Origin: Deltaproteobacteria bacterium
GTDB lineage: Bacteria; Desulfobacterota_B; Binatia; UBA9968
Direction: 5' to 3'
Length of the DNA stretch: 7,189 bases
Assembly (NCBI GenBank): GCA_016193385.1
Contig: JACPSF010000464.1
Span: forward strand, 1 to 7,189
Part shown: piece by piece, positions 1-7,189 of the stretch
Layout of the letters: the number at the start of each line of letters is the position of its first letter
Position numbering within the stretch: position 1 is the stretch's first letter
Made by a program: the position numbers and the translations under genes
The notes under the pieces: model-generated
What the model was told of the DNA's origin: nothing
Databases searched by the model: none
The model's input: only the letters and a program-made list of their open reading frames with translations

Positions 1-1
1 A

Positions 2-280
2 GGCTACGAGGAACCTGAAAACGGTGTCCATCCAGTTCGGCTTAAGATCATTGCGGATCTTCTAAAGAATTCCGTGCAAGAGCACCAAAAACAAATTGTT
101 GTAACAACACACTCTCCGATTTTTCCTGAGTGTTTTGATGATTCAGACCTTTTTGTTTGCCGACGCGAGGAGCAGCTAACTACGATAACACCCTTCAAGG
201 CTCTAGGGCCTTTGTACAAACGGGTGACGATTGATCATTTTCTTGAAGACCGGATTCTGAGAGGGGACTTTGGCGGATAA
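2..280 (+). CDS. AAA/ABC-type ATPase, C-terminal fragment (AAA_21 / RloA-like), 5' truncated by window edge
   Basis: Only the last 92 codons are present; the reading frame is open from base 2, so the gene begins outside the window. The first visible residues, GYEEPENGVHP, match the end of an extended Walker B motif with its catalytic acidic residue and D-loop as found in AAA_21/AAA15 (SMC/OLD-like) ATPases. About 25 residues later VVTTHSP matches the H-switch histidine segment. The protein ends in LRGDFGG, resembling the G-x-L-G-G tail I recall for many of these ATPases. The Walker A motif and the inserted coiled-coil or DNA-contact region would lie upstream. Such ATPases act as sensor or motor subunits of two-gene defence modules, and the 11-nt overlap with the TOPRIM-like gene downstream fits this. 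The family call is firm. The biological role is inferred, and the exact subfamily (RloA, AriA or another) cannot be decided from this fragment. Confidence 0.8.
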   Translation, partial: GYEEPENGVHPVRLKIIADLLKNSVQEHQKQIVVTTHSPIFPECFDDSDLFVCRREEQLTTITPFKALGPLYKRVTIDHFLEDRILRGDFGG

Positions 281-310
281 AATTGACATCATTTATTTTC
301 TTGAGGACCG
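237..310 (+). repeat. Short direct repeat across the ATPase/TOPRIM junction, both copies encoding FLEDR
   Basis: Bases 237-252 and 295-310 agree at 15 of 16 positions (ATTTTCTTGA, then A or G, then GACCG). The copies are 58 nt apart, so they lie in different reading frames. Because the genes overlap with a frame change, each copy still encodes FLEDR: near the C-terminus of the ATPase and at residues 10-14 of the next protein, where it holds the putative first acidic catalytic residue. It may be chance or the trace of a small duplication. Confidence 0.5.
261..264 (+). promoter_or_regulatory. Ribosome binding site deciding the TTG start of the TOPRIM-like gene
   Basis: GAGG at 261-264, inside a purine run at 259-267, lies 5 nt before the TTG codon at 270-272. 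The site is inside the end of the ATPase gene. No in-frame ATG exists before residue 120, and a later GTG (residue 24) would remove the first beta strand and its acidic residues, so TTG is the best start. Confidence 0.6.
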
Positions 311-896
311 TGCCCAGGAAGGATTTATCAAGGCCCTTGTGGAAAAGGTGGCGAACGAAACCGGCATTCCGAACGAGGTGTTGCGGCACAGCGTTCGATC
401 GGCTCGGCGAGGCTCTCGAGTCGTCGCTGAGTTTCGAAAATTCTTGAAGGACGCCCGAAGGCTCGGCAGTCCAGGAGCAGACTTGATCGTTGTCTCGGTC
501 GATGGGAATTGCAAGGGATATAACGATAGGGTGAAGCAGCTTAACAGGTACCTTAGGCCGACAGATTGGTTTCAAAGCAGAATTCTTTATGCCGTGCCTG
601 ATCCTCATATCGAACGTTGGTACTTGATGGACCAGAAAGCTTTAAAGGAGGGAATCGGCGTTGATAAGCCTCCGGAGATGCCGCCGTATAAGTGCAAAAA
701 GGGCCATTATAAGCAAATCCTTAACAAAGCCCTCCGTGACGCAGGGATCCAGTCGCTTTTAGGAGGTCCAGAATACGCCGAAAAAATAATAGGCAACATC
801 TTAGACTTAAGACTATTTGCTGAAAAGAACGCAGGATTGGAGAAGTTTATTGAAGACTTACAAAAAGGATTGCGTGAACTATACAGGTATAACTGA
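270..896 (+). CDS. TOPRIM-like putative nuclease (RloB / DUF4276-like), partner of the upstream ATPase
   Basis: This is a 208-aa protein starting at TTG 270 and overlapping the ATPase stop by 11 nt, an arrangement typical of translational coupling. No signal peptide or membrane segment is visible, so it is probably cytoplasmic. A hydrophobic strand (residues 5-11) leads into E12-D13 and E17. A second strand, [11 protein letters not shown] (70-80), ends in D78-x-N80 followed by CKGYNDR, and [12 protein letters not shown] (110-121) supplies E115, W117 and D121. The order Glu, then Asp-x-Asp/Asn, then Glu-x-Trp recalls TOPRIM-fold families such as RloB, DUF4276 and DUF4435, which pair with AAA ATPases in RloAB and PARIS. 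Position 80 is Asn where classical TOPRIM has Asp. The C-terminal 60 residues are mostly helical in character, with several Lys residues. Nuclease activity and a defence role are inferences; the assignment rests on motif spacing and neighbourhood. Confidence 0.65.
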   Translation: MADKIDIIYFLEDRAQEGFIKALVEKVANETGIPNEVLRHSVRSARRGSRVVAEFRKFLKDARRLGSPGADLIVVSVDGNCKGYNDRVKQLNRYLRPTDWFQSRILYAVPDPHIERWYLMDQKALKEGIGVDKPPEMPPYKCKKGHYKQILNKALRDAGIQSLLGGPEYAEKIIGNILDLRLFAEKNAGLEKFIEDLQKGLRELYRYN

Positions 897-922
897 GACG
901 AAACCAGAATTCACTTGAAACC

Positions 923-3900
923 ATGCCCAAGCGAACCGACATAAAATCGATCCTGCTCATCGGGTCCGGGCCGATCGTGATCGGACAGGCGTGCGAGTTC
1001 GACTACTCGGGAACCCAAGCTCTAAAAGCCCTCAAAGAAGAAGGGTATCGGGTAATCCTGGTGAACTCCAACCCGGCCACGATCATGACCGATCCCAACT
1101 TTGCCGACCGGACCTATATCGAGCCCATCACCGTAGAGATCGTGGAAAAGATCATTCAGAAAGAAAGGCCGGATGCCCTGCTGCCGACCCTGGGCGGCCA
1201 GACTGCCCTCAACATCTCCATCGACCTGGCCGATCAAGGGATCCTGGAGCGCTACGGCGTCGAGATGATCGGGGCCAAACTCGAGGCGATCAAAAAGGCC
1301 GAGGACCGCGACCTCTTCAAGGAGGCGATGCGGAAGGCCGGACTGGATCTTCCCCGCAGCGGTTACGCCCGGAATCTGCGCGAGGCCACCCGTATACAGA
1401 AGCGGCTCGACTTCCCCGTGATCATCCGTCCTTCGCGCACCTTAGGCGGGAGCGGCGGCAACATCGCTTACGGGTCCGAGGACTTCAAGGAAGTGGTTCA
1501 ATGGGGTTTGAACATGTCCCCAGTCCACGAGGTGCTGATCGAAGAGTCGGTTCTGGGATGGAAGGAGTTCGAGCTCGAGGTGATGCGCGATCACAAAGAC
1601 AACGTCGTGATCGTCTGTCCCATTGAAAACTTCGACCCCATGGGCATTCACACGGGGGACTCCATCACCGTCGCACCGGCTCAGACCCTCACCGACAAAG
1701 AATACCAGATCATGCGCGATGCGGCGCTGCGAGTGATCCGGGAAATCGGGGTCGATACGGGGGGGTCCAATATCCAGTTTGCCGTCAATCCCCGGGACGG
1801 GCGCCTGGTGGTGATTGAAATGAACCCCCGAGTTTCCCGCAGCTCGGCGCTCGCGAGCAAGGCCACCGGCTTTCCCATCGCCAAGATCGCGGCCAAACTC
1901 GCCGTCGGCTACACGCTCGACGAGATTCCCAACGATATCACCCGCGAGACGCCCGCGTGTTTCGAGCCGACCATCGACTACGTTGTGGTCAAGGTGCCGC
2001 GCTTCACTTTCGAAAAGTTCCCCAAGGCCAAAGACGTCCTCACCCCGCAGATGAAATCGGTCGGCGAAGCTATGGCGATCGGGCGCACCTTTAAAGAGGC
2101 CCTGCAGAAAGCTATGCGCTCCTTGGAGATCAACTCGTACGGCTTCGAAGAAAAGGTTGCGCTCGCCGGGGGAGGCCTGGAGGAAAAAGCGAGGCTGATC
2201 CAGGAGAAACTGAAGACCCCGAACGCCCAGCGGCTGTGGTATCTCGGCGACGCGTTCAGGATGAACATGACCGTCCAAGAGGTCCATGAGCTCACCCGCA
2301 TCGACCCGTGGTTTTTAGAGCACATCCGGCAGATCATTAGCACCGAAGCCAGAATCAAGGAGGTCAGGGAAGCCGGGGACGGAATCACGGAGGAGTTTTT
2401 CCGCGCGGTCAAGCAGATGGGTTTTGCCGACCGCCGGCTGGCGGTGCTGCTCGGCCGCACAGAAGAAGAGGTCCGTGCCCTGCGGCTTTCGTTGGGGGTG
2501 GGCGCGGTCTTTCGCACGGTCGATACTTGCGGGGCCGAGTTCGCCGCTTATACGCCCTATCTTTATTCCACTTACGAAGGGGAGGACGAATCCCAGCCGA
2601 GCCAGCGAGAAAAGATCATGATCCTCGGGGGAGGCCCGAACCGAATCGGCCAGGGGATCGAATTTGACTACTGCTGCGTTCATGCCGCGTTCGCGCTCAA
2701 AGAGGACGGCTACGAAACCATCATGGTGAACTGCAACCCAGAAACGGTGAGCACCGATTACGACACCTCGGACAAGCTTTACTTCGAGCCTCTGACGCTG
2801 GAAGACGTGCTCAACATTGCCGAGCGGGAGAGGCCAACGGGGGTCATCGTGCAGTTCGGCGGCCAGACGCCCCTCAAGCTGGCGCTGGCCCTGGAGCGAG
2901 CGGGCGTGAAGATCATCGGCACTTCCCCCGACAGCATCGACCTGGCGGAAGACCGGGAGCGATTTAAGGAGCTTCTCGAACGACTCGGCATCAACCAACC
3001 GCAAAGCGGCACCGCGCGCTCTTCCGCGGAGGCCATCGAGATCGCCGAAAGGCTGGGCTACCCTCTTCTGGTCCGGCCCTCTTATGTCCTCGGGGGCCGA
3101 GCGATGGAACTTGTCTACGATCGGGAGGCTCTTAGTCATTATATGACATCCGCGGTGGATGCCTCTCCCGAGCATCCCGTCCTGATCGATAAGTTTCTCG
3201 ACGACGCCATCGAGATCGACGTCGATGCCCTGGCGGACGGAGAAAGGGTTATCATTGGGGGCATCATGGAGCACATTGAAAAGGCGGGGATTCACTCGGG
3301 TGACAGCGCCTGCACGCTCCCGCCGAAGACAATTGCGCCGGAAATTCAGGATGAGATCCGGCGCCATACGGTTGCGCTCGCCCAGGCCCTCCAAGTCCGA
3401 GGCCTCATGAATGTGCAATACGCGGTGAAGGGACGTGAGGTGTTTGTCCTGGAGGTCAACCCGCGGGCGTCGCGGACAGTGCCTTTCGTGAGCAAGGCGA
3501 TCGGCATTCCCCTGGCCAAACTGGCGGCGCGGATCATGGTGGGGAAAAAGCTCGCCGATCTCGGGCTGACGGCGGAAGTGATCCCCGCCCACGTCTCGGT
3601 CAAGGAATCGGTCTTCCCGTTCAACAAATTTCCCGGGGTCGATACTCTCCTGGGCCCGGAGATGAAATCCACCGGCGAGGTGATGGGCATCGACACCTCC
3701 TTCGGGCTGGCCTTTGCCAAGGCGCAGCTCGGAGGGGGAATGCGCCTGCCGCGCGAAGGGAAAGTCTTCATCAGCGTCCGCGACGAGGACAAGAAACCGG
3801 TCGCGCCGATTGCTCAAAGGCTACATCGGATCGGGTTCCAGATCCTAGCCACGCGGGGCACCGCCGCGTATTTGAGGAGCCTCGGCATTCCCGTCCAGCT

Positions 3901-4168
3901 CGTGAAAAAGGTTCAGGAGGGAAGGCCGAACATCGCGGAAGCGATCAAAGACGGGGAAATCGCCATCGTCATCAACACCCCCGGCGACGCTCACTCGCAG
4001 GTCGATTCCTATTACTTGCGCCGCAACGCCTTGGACTACCAGGTCCCATATTTTACCACGGTCGCCGGCGCCGACGCGGCCGCCGAAGGGATCGAGATCC
4101 TGCAAGAAGGCGAGCTCGATGTCCGCCCGCTGCAGGCCTATCAGGCGGCGATCAACGGGAAAGGATGA
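923..4168 (+). CDS. carB: Carbamoyl-phosphate synthase large subunit
   Basis: Full-length, 1081 aa (E. coli CarB is 1073). With the CarA glutaminase it makes carbamoyl phosphate from bicarbonate, glutamine-derived ammonia and two ATP, for pyrimidine and arginine synthesis. The N-terminal half opens with [20 protein letters not shown], has R129 and R169 at the E. coli ATP-site positions, and has [14 protein letters not shown]. The oligomerisation region contains VDTCGAEF. The second half starts near residue 564 ([18 protein letters not shown]), with R718 in [15 protein letters not shown] and [19 protein letters not shown]. The allosteric MGS-like domain spans about 946-1060. K957, T977, T980, K996, N1018, Y1043 and T1045 align, with a constant offset of 3, to E. 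coli effector-site residues as I remember them, so UMP/ornithine-type regulation is likely. The start fits the canonical N-terminus (MPKRTDIKS) although no good Shine-Dalgarno precedes it. Residues 172 (Arg) and 180 (Asn) differ from E. coli (Phe, Gly). carA is not visible. Confidence 0.98.
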   Translation: MPKRTDIKSILLIGSGPIVIGQACEFDYSGTQALKALKEEGYRVILVNSNPATIMTDPNFADRTYIEPITVEIVEKIIQKERPDALLPTLGGQTALNISIDLADQGILERYGVEMIGAKLEAIKKAEDRDLFKEAMRKAGLDLPRSGYARNLREATRIQKRLDFPVIIRPSRTLGGSGGNIAYGSEDFKEVVQWGLNMSPVHEVLIEESVLGWKEFELEVMRDHKDNVVIVCPIENFDPMGIHTGDSITVAPAQTLTDKEYQIMRDAALRVIREIGVDTGGSNIQFAVNPRDGRLVVIEMNPRVSRSSALASKATGFPIAKIAAKLAVGYTLDEIPNDITRETPACFEPTIDYVVVKVPRFTFEKFPKAKDVLTPQMKSVGEAMAIGRTFKEALQKAMRSLEINSYGFEEKVALAGGGLEEKARLIQEKLKTPNAQRLWYLGDAFRMNMTVQEVHELTRIDPWFLEHIRQIISTEARIKEVREAGDGITEEFFRAVKQMGFADRRLAVLLGRTEEEVRALRLSLGVGAVFRTVDTCGAEFAAYTPYLYSTYEGEDESQPSQREKIMILGGGPNRIGQGIEFDYCCVHAAFALKEDGYETIMVNCNPETVSTDYDTSDKLYFEPLTLEDVLNIAERERPTGVIVQFGGQTPLKLALALERAGVKIIGTSPDSIDLAEDRERFKELLERLGINQPQSGTARSSAEAIEIAERLGYPLLVRPSYVLGGRAMELVYDREALSHYMTSAVDASPEHPVLIDKFLDDAIEIDVDALADGERVIIGGIMEHIEKAGIHSGDSACTLPPKTIAPEIQDEIRRHTVALAQALQVRGLMNVQYAVKGREVFVLEVNPRASRTVPFVSKAIGIPLAKLAARIMVGKKLADLGLTAEVIPAHVSVKESVFPFNKFPGVDTLLGPEMKSTGEVMGIDTSFGLAFAKAQLGGGMRLPREGKVFISVRDEDKKPVAPIAQRLHRIGFQILATRGTAAYLRSLGIPVQLVKKVQEGRPNIAEAIKDGEIAIVINTPGDAHSQVDSYYLRRNALDYQVPYFTTVAGADAAAEGIEILQEGELDVRPLQAYQAAINGKG

Positions 4169-4205
4169 AGGAAGAATGATGAAGGATGAAACTTCATCCT
4201 TTCCC
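4157..4205 (+). promoter_or_regulatory. Perfect 13-bp inverted repeat enclosing the recG start; possible translational coupling hairpin
   Basis: GGGAAAGGATGAA at 4157-4169 is the exact reverse complement of TTCATCCTTTCCC at 4193-4205, leaving a 23-nt loop (4170-4192). The carB stop codon (4166-4168) lies in the left arm. The GGAAG part of the recG ribosome binding site and the tandem ATG codons (4176-4181) lie in the loop. A second copy of the nine bases AAGGATGAA (4182-4190) can pair with the same right arm as a tight alternative hairpin, so two exclusive folds are possible. Ribosomes finishing carB would open the left arm. There is no T-run after it, so it is not a standard intrinsic terminator. 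The repeat is directly visible; its function is inferred. Confidence 0.6.
4161..4188 (+). repeat. Degenerate heptamer tandem repeat at the carB-recG junction
   Basis: Four consecutive 7-nt units read AAGGATG, AAGGAAG, AATGATG, AAGGATG. The first and last are identical and the middle two each differ from them at two positions. The tract covers the carB stop and the presumed recG ribosome binding site and start, and its complement follows at 4193-4201. If recG starts at 4176, the last part of the tract encodes its poorly conserved first residues (MMKDE). Tracts of the same period occur before alaC. Confidence 0.6.
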
Positions 4206-6389
4206 CTGCCTACTTCCTTCTCCGTTTATAAAACCACCCGCGTTTCACCAAAGGACAGCTTGCGCGCGCTCCAGACCCCGGTGCGCTTTCTCAAAGGGGT
4301 AGGCCCCAAGAGGGCGGCGCATCTTGAGGGGTTGGGACTTAAAACGGTGGAAAATCTTCTCTATCACCTGCCCTTTCGTTACGAAGACCGCCGGCAGATA
4401 AAAAAGATCCATCAGGGAACCGTGGGGAAGGAGGAAAGCTTCACCGGCAAGCTCGTCGCTCTGGAGAAGAAGTTTATCCCAAGAAGACGGAGACAGATTC
4501 TGGTGGGGACGCTGACCGACGGGACCGGGCTGCTCGGCTTGGTGTGGTACAACGTTCCCGCCTACATGGCTAAAACCCTGGTCAAGGGCCAGAGTCTGCT
4601 CGTTCACGGAAGAGTGGAATGGGGAGTTGGAGGGCAAAAAAGGATCGTTCATCCCGATTTTGAGGTGATCGAACCGGGAGAGGACATGGACCGCGAGAGG
4701 GTCCTGCCAGTCTACTTAAGACCGGGGGGAATTCCTCTGAGAGCCATTCGCAAATGGTTGGCCCAGGCCCTTTTGGATTACGGAGCGTTTCTTCCAAGTT
4801 TCCTTCCGGAAAGCCTCGCCCGCCGCCAGGGCCTGGTCGATCTCCGGCAAGCCATGGGGCAGGTGCACCAACCCGATCAGACGGCGGATGTCTTTGCGCT
4901 CAACCGCTTTAGCTCCCTCGGGCACCGGGCGATCATCTTTGACGAATTTTTTTACTTACAGCTCGGGCTCTGCCTGAGAAGAAAATACCGTGGCGCTCTG
5001 GAGGGCATCCCTTTTTCCGCGGGTGGGAAGCGATTGACGCAGCAGATGGAAACTCTATTGCCCTTTTCGCTGACGGGAGCGCAAGAGCGGGTTTTGCAGG
5101 AGATCTACGGAGATATGGCATCTCCCCGCCCCATGCAGCGGCTGATCCAGGGCGATGTCGGCTCCGGCAAGACCATTGTGGGCTGGTTTGCGGCCCTGAG
5201 GGCGATCGAAAGCGGGTTTCAAGCCCTATGGATGGCCCCCACCGAGCTTCTTGCCGAGCAGCATTTTCGTAACCTCAAACCGTTTGCGGAAGCGCTGTCG
5301 GTCCCCGCGGCCCTCCTGACGGGCTCGCTCGCGGACAAAACCAAAAGAGAACTTGCGGAGCGAATCAGCAACGGCGAGATCGCCTTCATTGTCGGCACCC
5401 ACGCGCTGATTCAAGAGGGGATCAGCGTCCCGCGCATGGGCCTGGGGATCATCGACGAGCAGCACAGGTTCGGCGTGGTTCAGCGCATGGCGCTTCAGCG
5501 CCTGGTGCATTGGCATTCCACCTCGGCCCCCGCGCTTCCCCAGCCCGATATCCTGCTCATGAGCGCGACCCCCATCCCCAGAAGCCTCGCGATGGTCCTG
5601 TTCGGGGATCTGGAGATCTCATTCATGGACGAAATGCCACCCGGCCGGCTCCCGGTGGAAACCAAGCTCTTCAGCGAAAAAGAACGGTCCGCCGTTTATA
5701 AGAAAGTTTGCGAGGAGATTTACAAGGGGCATCAGGCCTATGTCGTTTACCCATTGGTCGAGGCATCGGAGCGGATCAATCTTCACGATGCCACCCGCAT
5801 GGCGGAAGAGCTCTCGCGCGGCATCTTCCGAGATTTTCGGGTCGGTTTGGTTCATGGCAGAATGAGCGCGGAGGAGCGGGATGAGGTCATGCGGCGTTTC
5901 CAAGAGAGAGCTTTACAGGTCCTCGTAGCGACCACGGTTATCGAGGTAGGAATCGACATCGCCAATGCCACGGTGATGGTGGTGGAGCACGCGGAACGCT
6001 TCGGTCTGTCCCAGCTACACCAGCTGCGCGGGAGAGTGGGACGGGGCAAAACCCCCTCCCAATGCCTCCTCGTCCGCTACGGAGTGAATAGCCGGGAGGC
6101 CCTGACGCGCCTGAAGGTCATGGAGGAGGAGCATGACGGTTTTAGGATTGCTGAGGCCGATCTCGAGCTGCGCGGACCGGGTGAGCTTCTGGGCACGCGC
6201 CAGTCGGGCCTGCCCGACTTTCGTCTGGCTGATATCGCTCGAGATGCCCATCTCCTCATGGAGGCGCGCAAGGAGGCCATCGCATGGCTGGCCATTGACC
6301 CGTCCCTGTCCCGGCCGGAGTCGCAGTCGATGCGGGAGGTTCTAAGCCATCGCTGGGGTGACAGGCTGGAACTCGGCGCGGTCGGATAA
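4176..6389 (+). CDS. recG: ATP-dependent DNA helicase RecG
   Basis: A superfamily 2 double-strand translocase that regresses stalled forks and processes branched intermediates. Numbered from ATG 4176 it has 737 aa (E. coli has 693). The N-terminal wedge/OB region begins with [15 protein letters not shown] and [13 protein letters not shown]. Helicase motifs follow: [11 protein letters not shown]; Walker A GDVGSGKT (326-333); [15 protein letters not shown] (427-430) running into HRFGV; SATPIPR (463-469); [19 protein letters not shown]; and [12 protein letters not shown] (613-624). [13 protein letters not shown] (666-678) is the C-terminal translocation segment characteristic of RecG. No catalytic residue is missing. 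The start is uncertain. ATG 4176 or 4179 has AGGAAG (4169-4174) just upstream, giving a nonconserved N-terminal extension made partly from a heptamer repeat. TTG 4260, with AAAGGA at 4250-4255, would give 709 aa and begin just before the conserved region. The frame is also open upstream to 4119 inside carB, which is probably chance. Confidence 0.97.
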   Translation: MMKDETSSFPLPTSFSVYKTTRVSPKDSLRALQTPVRFLKGVGPKRAAHLEGLGLKTVENLLYHLPFRYEDRRQIKKIHQGTVGKEESFTGKLVALEKKFIPRRRRQILVGTLTDGTGLLGLVWYNVPAYMAKTLVKGQSLLVHGRVEWGVGGQKRIVHPDFEVIEPGEDMDRERVLPVYLRPGGIPLRAIRKWLAQALLDYGAFLPSFLPESLARRQGLVDLRQAMGQVHQPDQTADVFALNRFSSLGHRAIIFDEFFYLQLGLCLRRKYRGALEGIPFSAGGKRLTQQMETLLPFSLTGAQERVLQEIYGDMASPRPMQRLIQGDVGSGKTIVGWFAALRAIESGFQALWMAPTELLAEQHFRNLKPFAEALSVPAALLTGSLADKTKRELAERISNGEIAFIVGTHALIQEGISVPRMGLGIIDEQHRFGVVQRMALQRLVHWHSTSAPALPQPDILLMSATPIPRSLAMVLFGDLEISFMDEMPPGRLPVETKLFSEKERSAVYKKVCEEIYKGHQAYVVYPLVEASERINLHDATRMAEELSRGIFRDFRVGLVHGRMSAEERDEVMRRFQERALQVLVATTVIEVGIDIANATVMVVEHAERFGLSQLHQLRGRVGRGKTPSQCLLVRYGVNSREALTRLKVMEEEHDGFRIAEADLELRGPGELLGTRQSGLPDFRLADIARDAHLLMEARKEAIAWLAIDPSLSRPESQSMREVLSHRWGDRLELGAVG

Positions 6390-6411
6390 AGATTGGCTCT
6401 TAGATCATCGT

Positions 6412-6440
6412 TTGCACCAAAAGAGCGGATAGCTTATAAA
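6412..6440 (+). promoter_or_regulatory. Weak sigma70-type promoter candidate for alaC
   Basis: TTGCAC (6412-6417, three of six consensus matches) and TATAAA (6435-6440, five of six) are separated by 17 nt in an AT-rich stretch between recG and alaC. TAAAAT at 6437-6442 is an alternative -10 element. Transcription would start near 6447 and leave a leader of about 90 nt holding the heptamer repeats. The spacing is good but the -35 is poor, so this is only a candidate. Confidence 0.3.
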
Positions 6441-6462
6441 ATATAGAAAGCATTCAGCTTTT

Positions 6463-6479
6463 AGGGATCAGGGATCAGC
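6463..6479 (+). repeat. Tandem heptamer repeat AGGGATC x2
   Basis: Two exact copies of AGGGATC (6463-6469 and 6470-6476) are followed by AGC. The tract lies in the recG-alaC spacer, 14 nt before a second heptamer tract, and shares the 7-nt period of the carB-recG junction tract. Confidence 0.6.
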
Positions 6480-6490
6480 AAGAAAGTATT

Positions 6491-6522
6491 GGCTGAAAGC
6501 TGACGGCTGATAGCTGAGAGCT
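6491..6522 (+). repeat. Tandem degenerate heptamer repeat (A/G)GCTGAN x4.5
   Basis: The units GGCTGAA, AGCTGAC, GGCTGAT and AGCTGAG, then a partial AGCT, run without gaps. Positions 2-6 of every full unit are identical (GCTGA); only positions 1 and 7 vary. AAAGCTGA at 6496-6503 is the exact complement of TCAGCTTT at 6454-6461, so the leader could fold with a 34-nt loop. The tract ends 2 nt before the alaC ribosome binding site. Confidence 0.7.
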
Positions 6523-6524
6523 AC

Positions 6525-6529
6525 GAGGT
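6525..6529 (+). promoter_or_regulatory. Ribosome binding site supporting the GTG start of alaC
   Basis: GAGGT at 6525-6529 stands 7 nt before GTG 6537. The protein then begins [15 protein letters not shown], which lines up with the conserved start of AlaC ([11 protein letters not shown] in E. coli), so the GTG start is well supported without an ATG. Confidence 0.65.
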
Positions 6530-6536
6530 AAACAGG

Positions 6537-7189
6537 GTGGAATTTCAGCGCATCAAAAGGCTCCCTCCTTATGTATTCAACATTATTGATAGCTTGAAGC
6601 TGGAGGCTCGGCGGAAAGGGGAAGACGTGGTGGATTTCGGCATGGGAAATCCCGATAATCCCACCCCTCCCCATGTGGTGGCAAAGCTCATCGAGGCGGT
6701 GAAGAAACCGCATAACCATCGCTACTCGGTCTCGAGAGGAATCTACAAGCTCAGGCTCGCTATCGCGGGCTGGTACAAGAGGCGTTTCCAGGTCGATATC
6801 GATCCTGAGACCGAGGCGATCGTTACGATCGGGGTAAAAGAAGGATTGGGACACCTGGTGTGGGCCATCGTGGATCCGGGCGATGTGGTCTTCTGCCCGA
6901 GCCCCACCTATCCCATCCATCAATATTCCGTCATTCTGGCGGGAGGCGACCTGCGCAGCATCCCCATGCTTTCGAGCGAAGGGTTTCTCTCACACCTGGA
7001 GGAAGCGATTAAGCAGACCTGGCCTAAGCCTAAGCTGCTCATCATCAGCTTTCCCCACAATCCGACCACAGAGGTAGTGGATTTGGATTTCTTCCACCGG
7101 GTCGTGCGCTTTGCTCAGGAGCACGAGCTGCTGGTCATTCACGACCTGGCCTACGCCGACATTACCTTTGACGGGTACGAACCTCCGAG
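6537..7189 (+). CDS. alaC: Glutamate-pyruvate aminotransferase AlaC-type (class I PLP aminotransferase), 3' truncated by window edge
   Basis: The first 217 codons of a fold-type I PLP aminotransferase are present, open to the right edge. From memory the sequence follows E. coli AlaC closely: [90 protein letters not shown] and [15 protein letters not shown]. The segment includes the substrate-side glycine region, the cofactor-contacting KEGL segment, the NPT motif, and the D-x-AYAD segment whose Asp and Tyr contact PLP. The Schiff-base lysine (in SKSYNMAGWR in E. coli) lies beyond the window. The family reaction is transfer of the amino group from glutamate to pyruvate, making alanine; aspartate or another substrate cannot be excluded from half a protein. 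The gene has its own 147-nt upstream spacer with a weak promoter candidate, so it may be transcribed separately from carB-recG. Confidence 0.93.
   Translation, partial: MEFQRIKRLPPYVFNIIDSLKLEARRKGEDVVDFGMGNPDNPTPPHVVAKLIEAVKKPHNHRYSVSRGIYKLRLAIAGWYKRRFQVDIDPETEAIVTIGVKEGLGHLVWAIVDPGDVVFCPSPTYPIHQYSVILAGGDLRSIPMLSSEGFLSHLEEAIKQTWPKPKLLIISFPHNPTTEVVDLDFFHRVVRFAQEHELLVIHDLAYADITFDGYEPP

Noticed and set aside
195..608. A 137-codon minus-strand frame across the ATPase/TOPRIM junction
   Set aside because: It lies opposite two well-supported plus-strand frames with recognisable motifs, and its own translation has no recognisable motif.
880..893. TATACA (880-885) and TATAAC (888-893) as -10 elements of a carB promoter
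   Set aside because: No acceptable -35 sits at 16-18 nt from TATAAC; the TTACAA/TATACA pair has only 3/6 and 4/6 matches. Too weak to annotate.
2315..3817. A 500-codon open frame on the minus strand inside carB, plus another of 281 codons at 1442-2287
   Set aside because: carB is unambiguous on the plus strand. GC-rich codon usage routinely leaves long antisense frames, and the translations show no recognisable domain.
4119..4175. recG start at 4119 inside carB
   Set aside because: It would add 19 residues in a second frame of conserved carB coding sequence, with no conserved RecG content; better starts exist downstream.
6396..6426. GCTCTT (6396-6401) and AAGAGC (6421-6426) as a recG terminator hairpin
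   Set aside because: Only 6 bp with a 19-nt loop and no following T-run.
6447..6463. AAAGC/GCTTT hairpin with a 5-nt loop followed by a short T stretch as a terminator
   Set aside because: The stem is 5 bp, AT-rich and followed by too few Ts to be a convincing intrinsic terminator.

Overview
The window reads as bacterial chromosome with every gene on the plus strand. It holds the end of a probable two-gene ATPase/TOPRIM-like accessory module (1-896), a complete carB (923-4168), a complete recG (about 4176-6389), and the first half of an alaC-type aminotransferase that runs off the right edge (6537-7189). The core genes are fairly GC-rich and resemble Gram-negative homologues. Short degenerate 7-nt repeat tracts lie in the junctions; from memory these recall uncultured Desulfobacterota, Methylomirabilota or Rokubacteria-like genomes. 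That placement is a low-confidence inference.

Region 1-896: the 3' end of an AAA/ABC-type ATPase (Walker B and H-switch visible) overlaps by 11 nt a 208-aa protein with a TTG start and TOPRIM-like acidic motifs. A SMC-like ATPase followed by a small TOPRIM-like protein is the layout of RloA/RloB and PARIS (AriA/AriB) anti-phage systems. Parts of this region are more AT-rich than the core genes (20/60 and 23/60 G+C in 781-840 and 61-120, against 37/60 in 1201-1260), though 361-420 is GC-rich. I judge this the accessory, possibly defensive, part of the window.

Region 923-6389: CarB makes carbamoyl phosphate for pyrimidines and arginine, and RecG remodels stalled forks and recombination intermediates. 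The two genes are almost contiguous. At their junction a perfect 13-bp inverted repeat has the carB stop codon in its left arm and the likely recG start codons in its loop, which suggests translational coupling. No carA is visible next to carB; the defence-like pair ends 26 nt upstream of it.

Region 6390-7189: a 147-nt spacer carries a weak promoter candidate and two heptamer repeat tracts, then alaC begins with GTG behind a GAGGT ribosome binding site. No tRNA, rRNA, CRISPR array, insertion sequence or convincing intrinsic terminator was seen.
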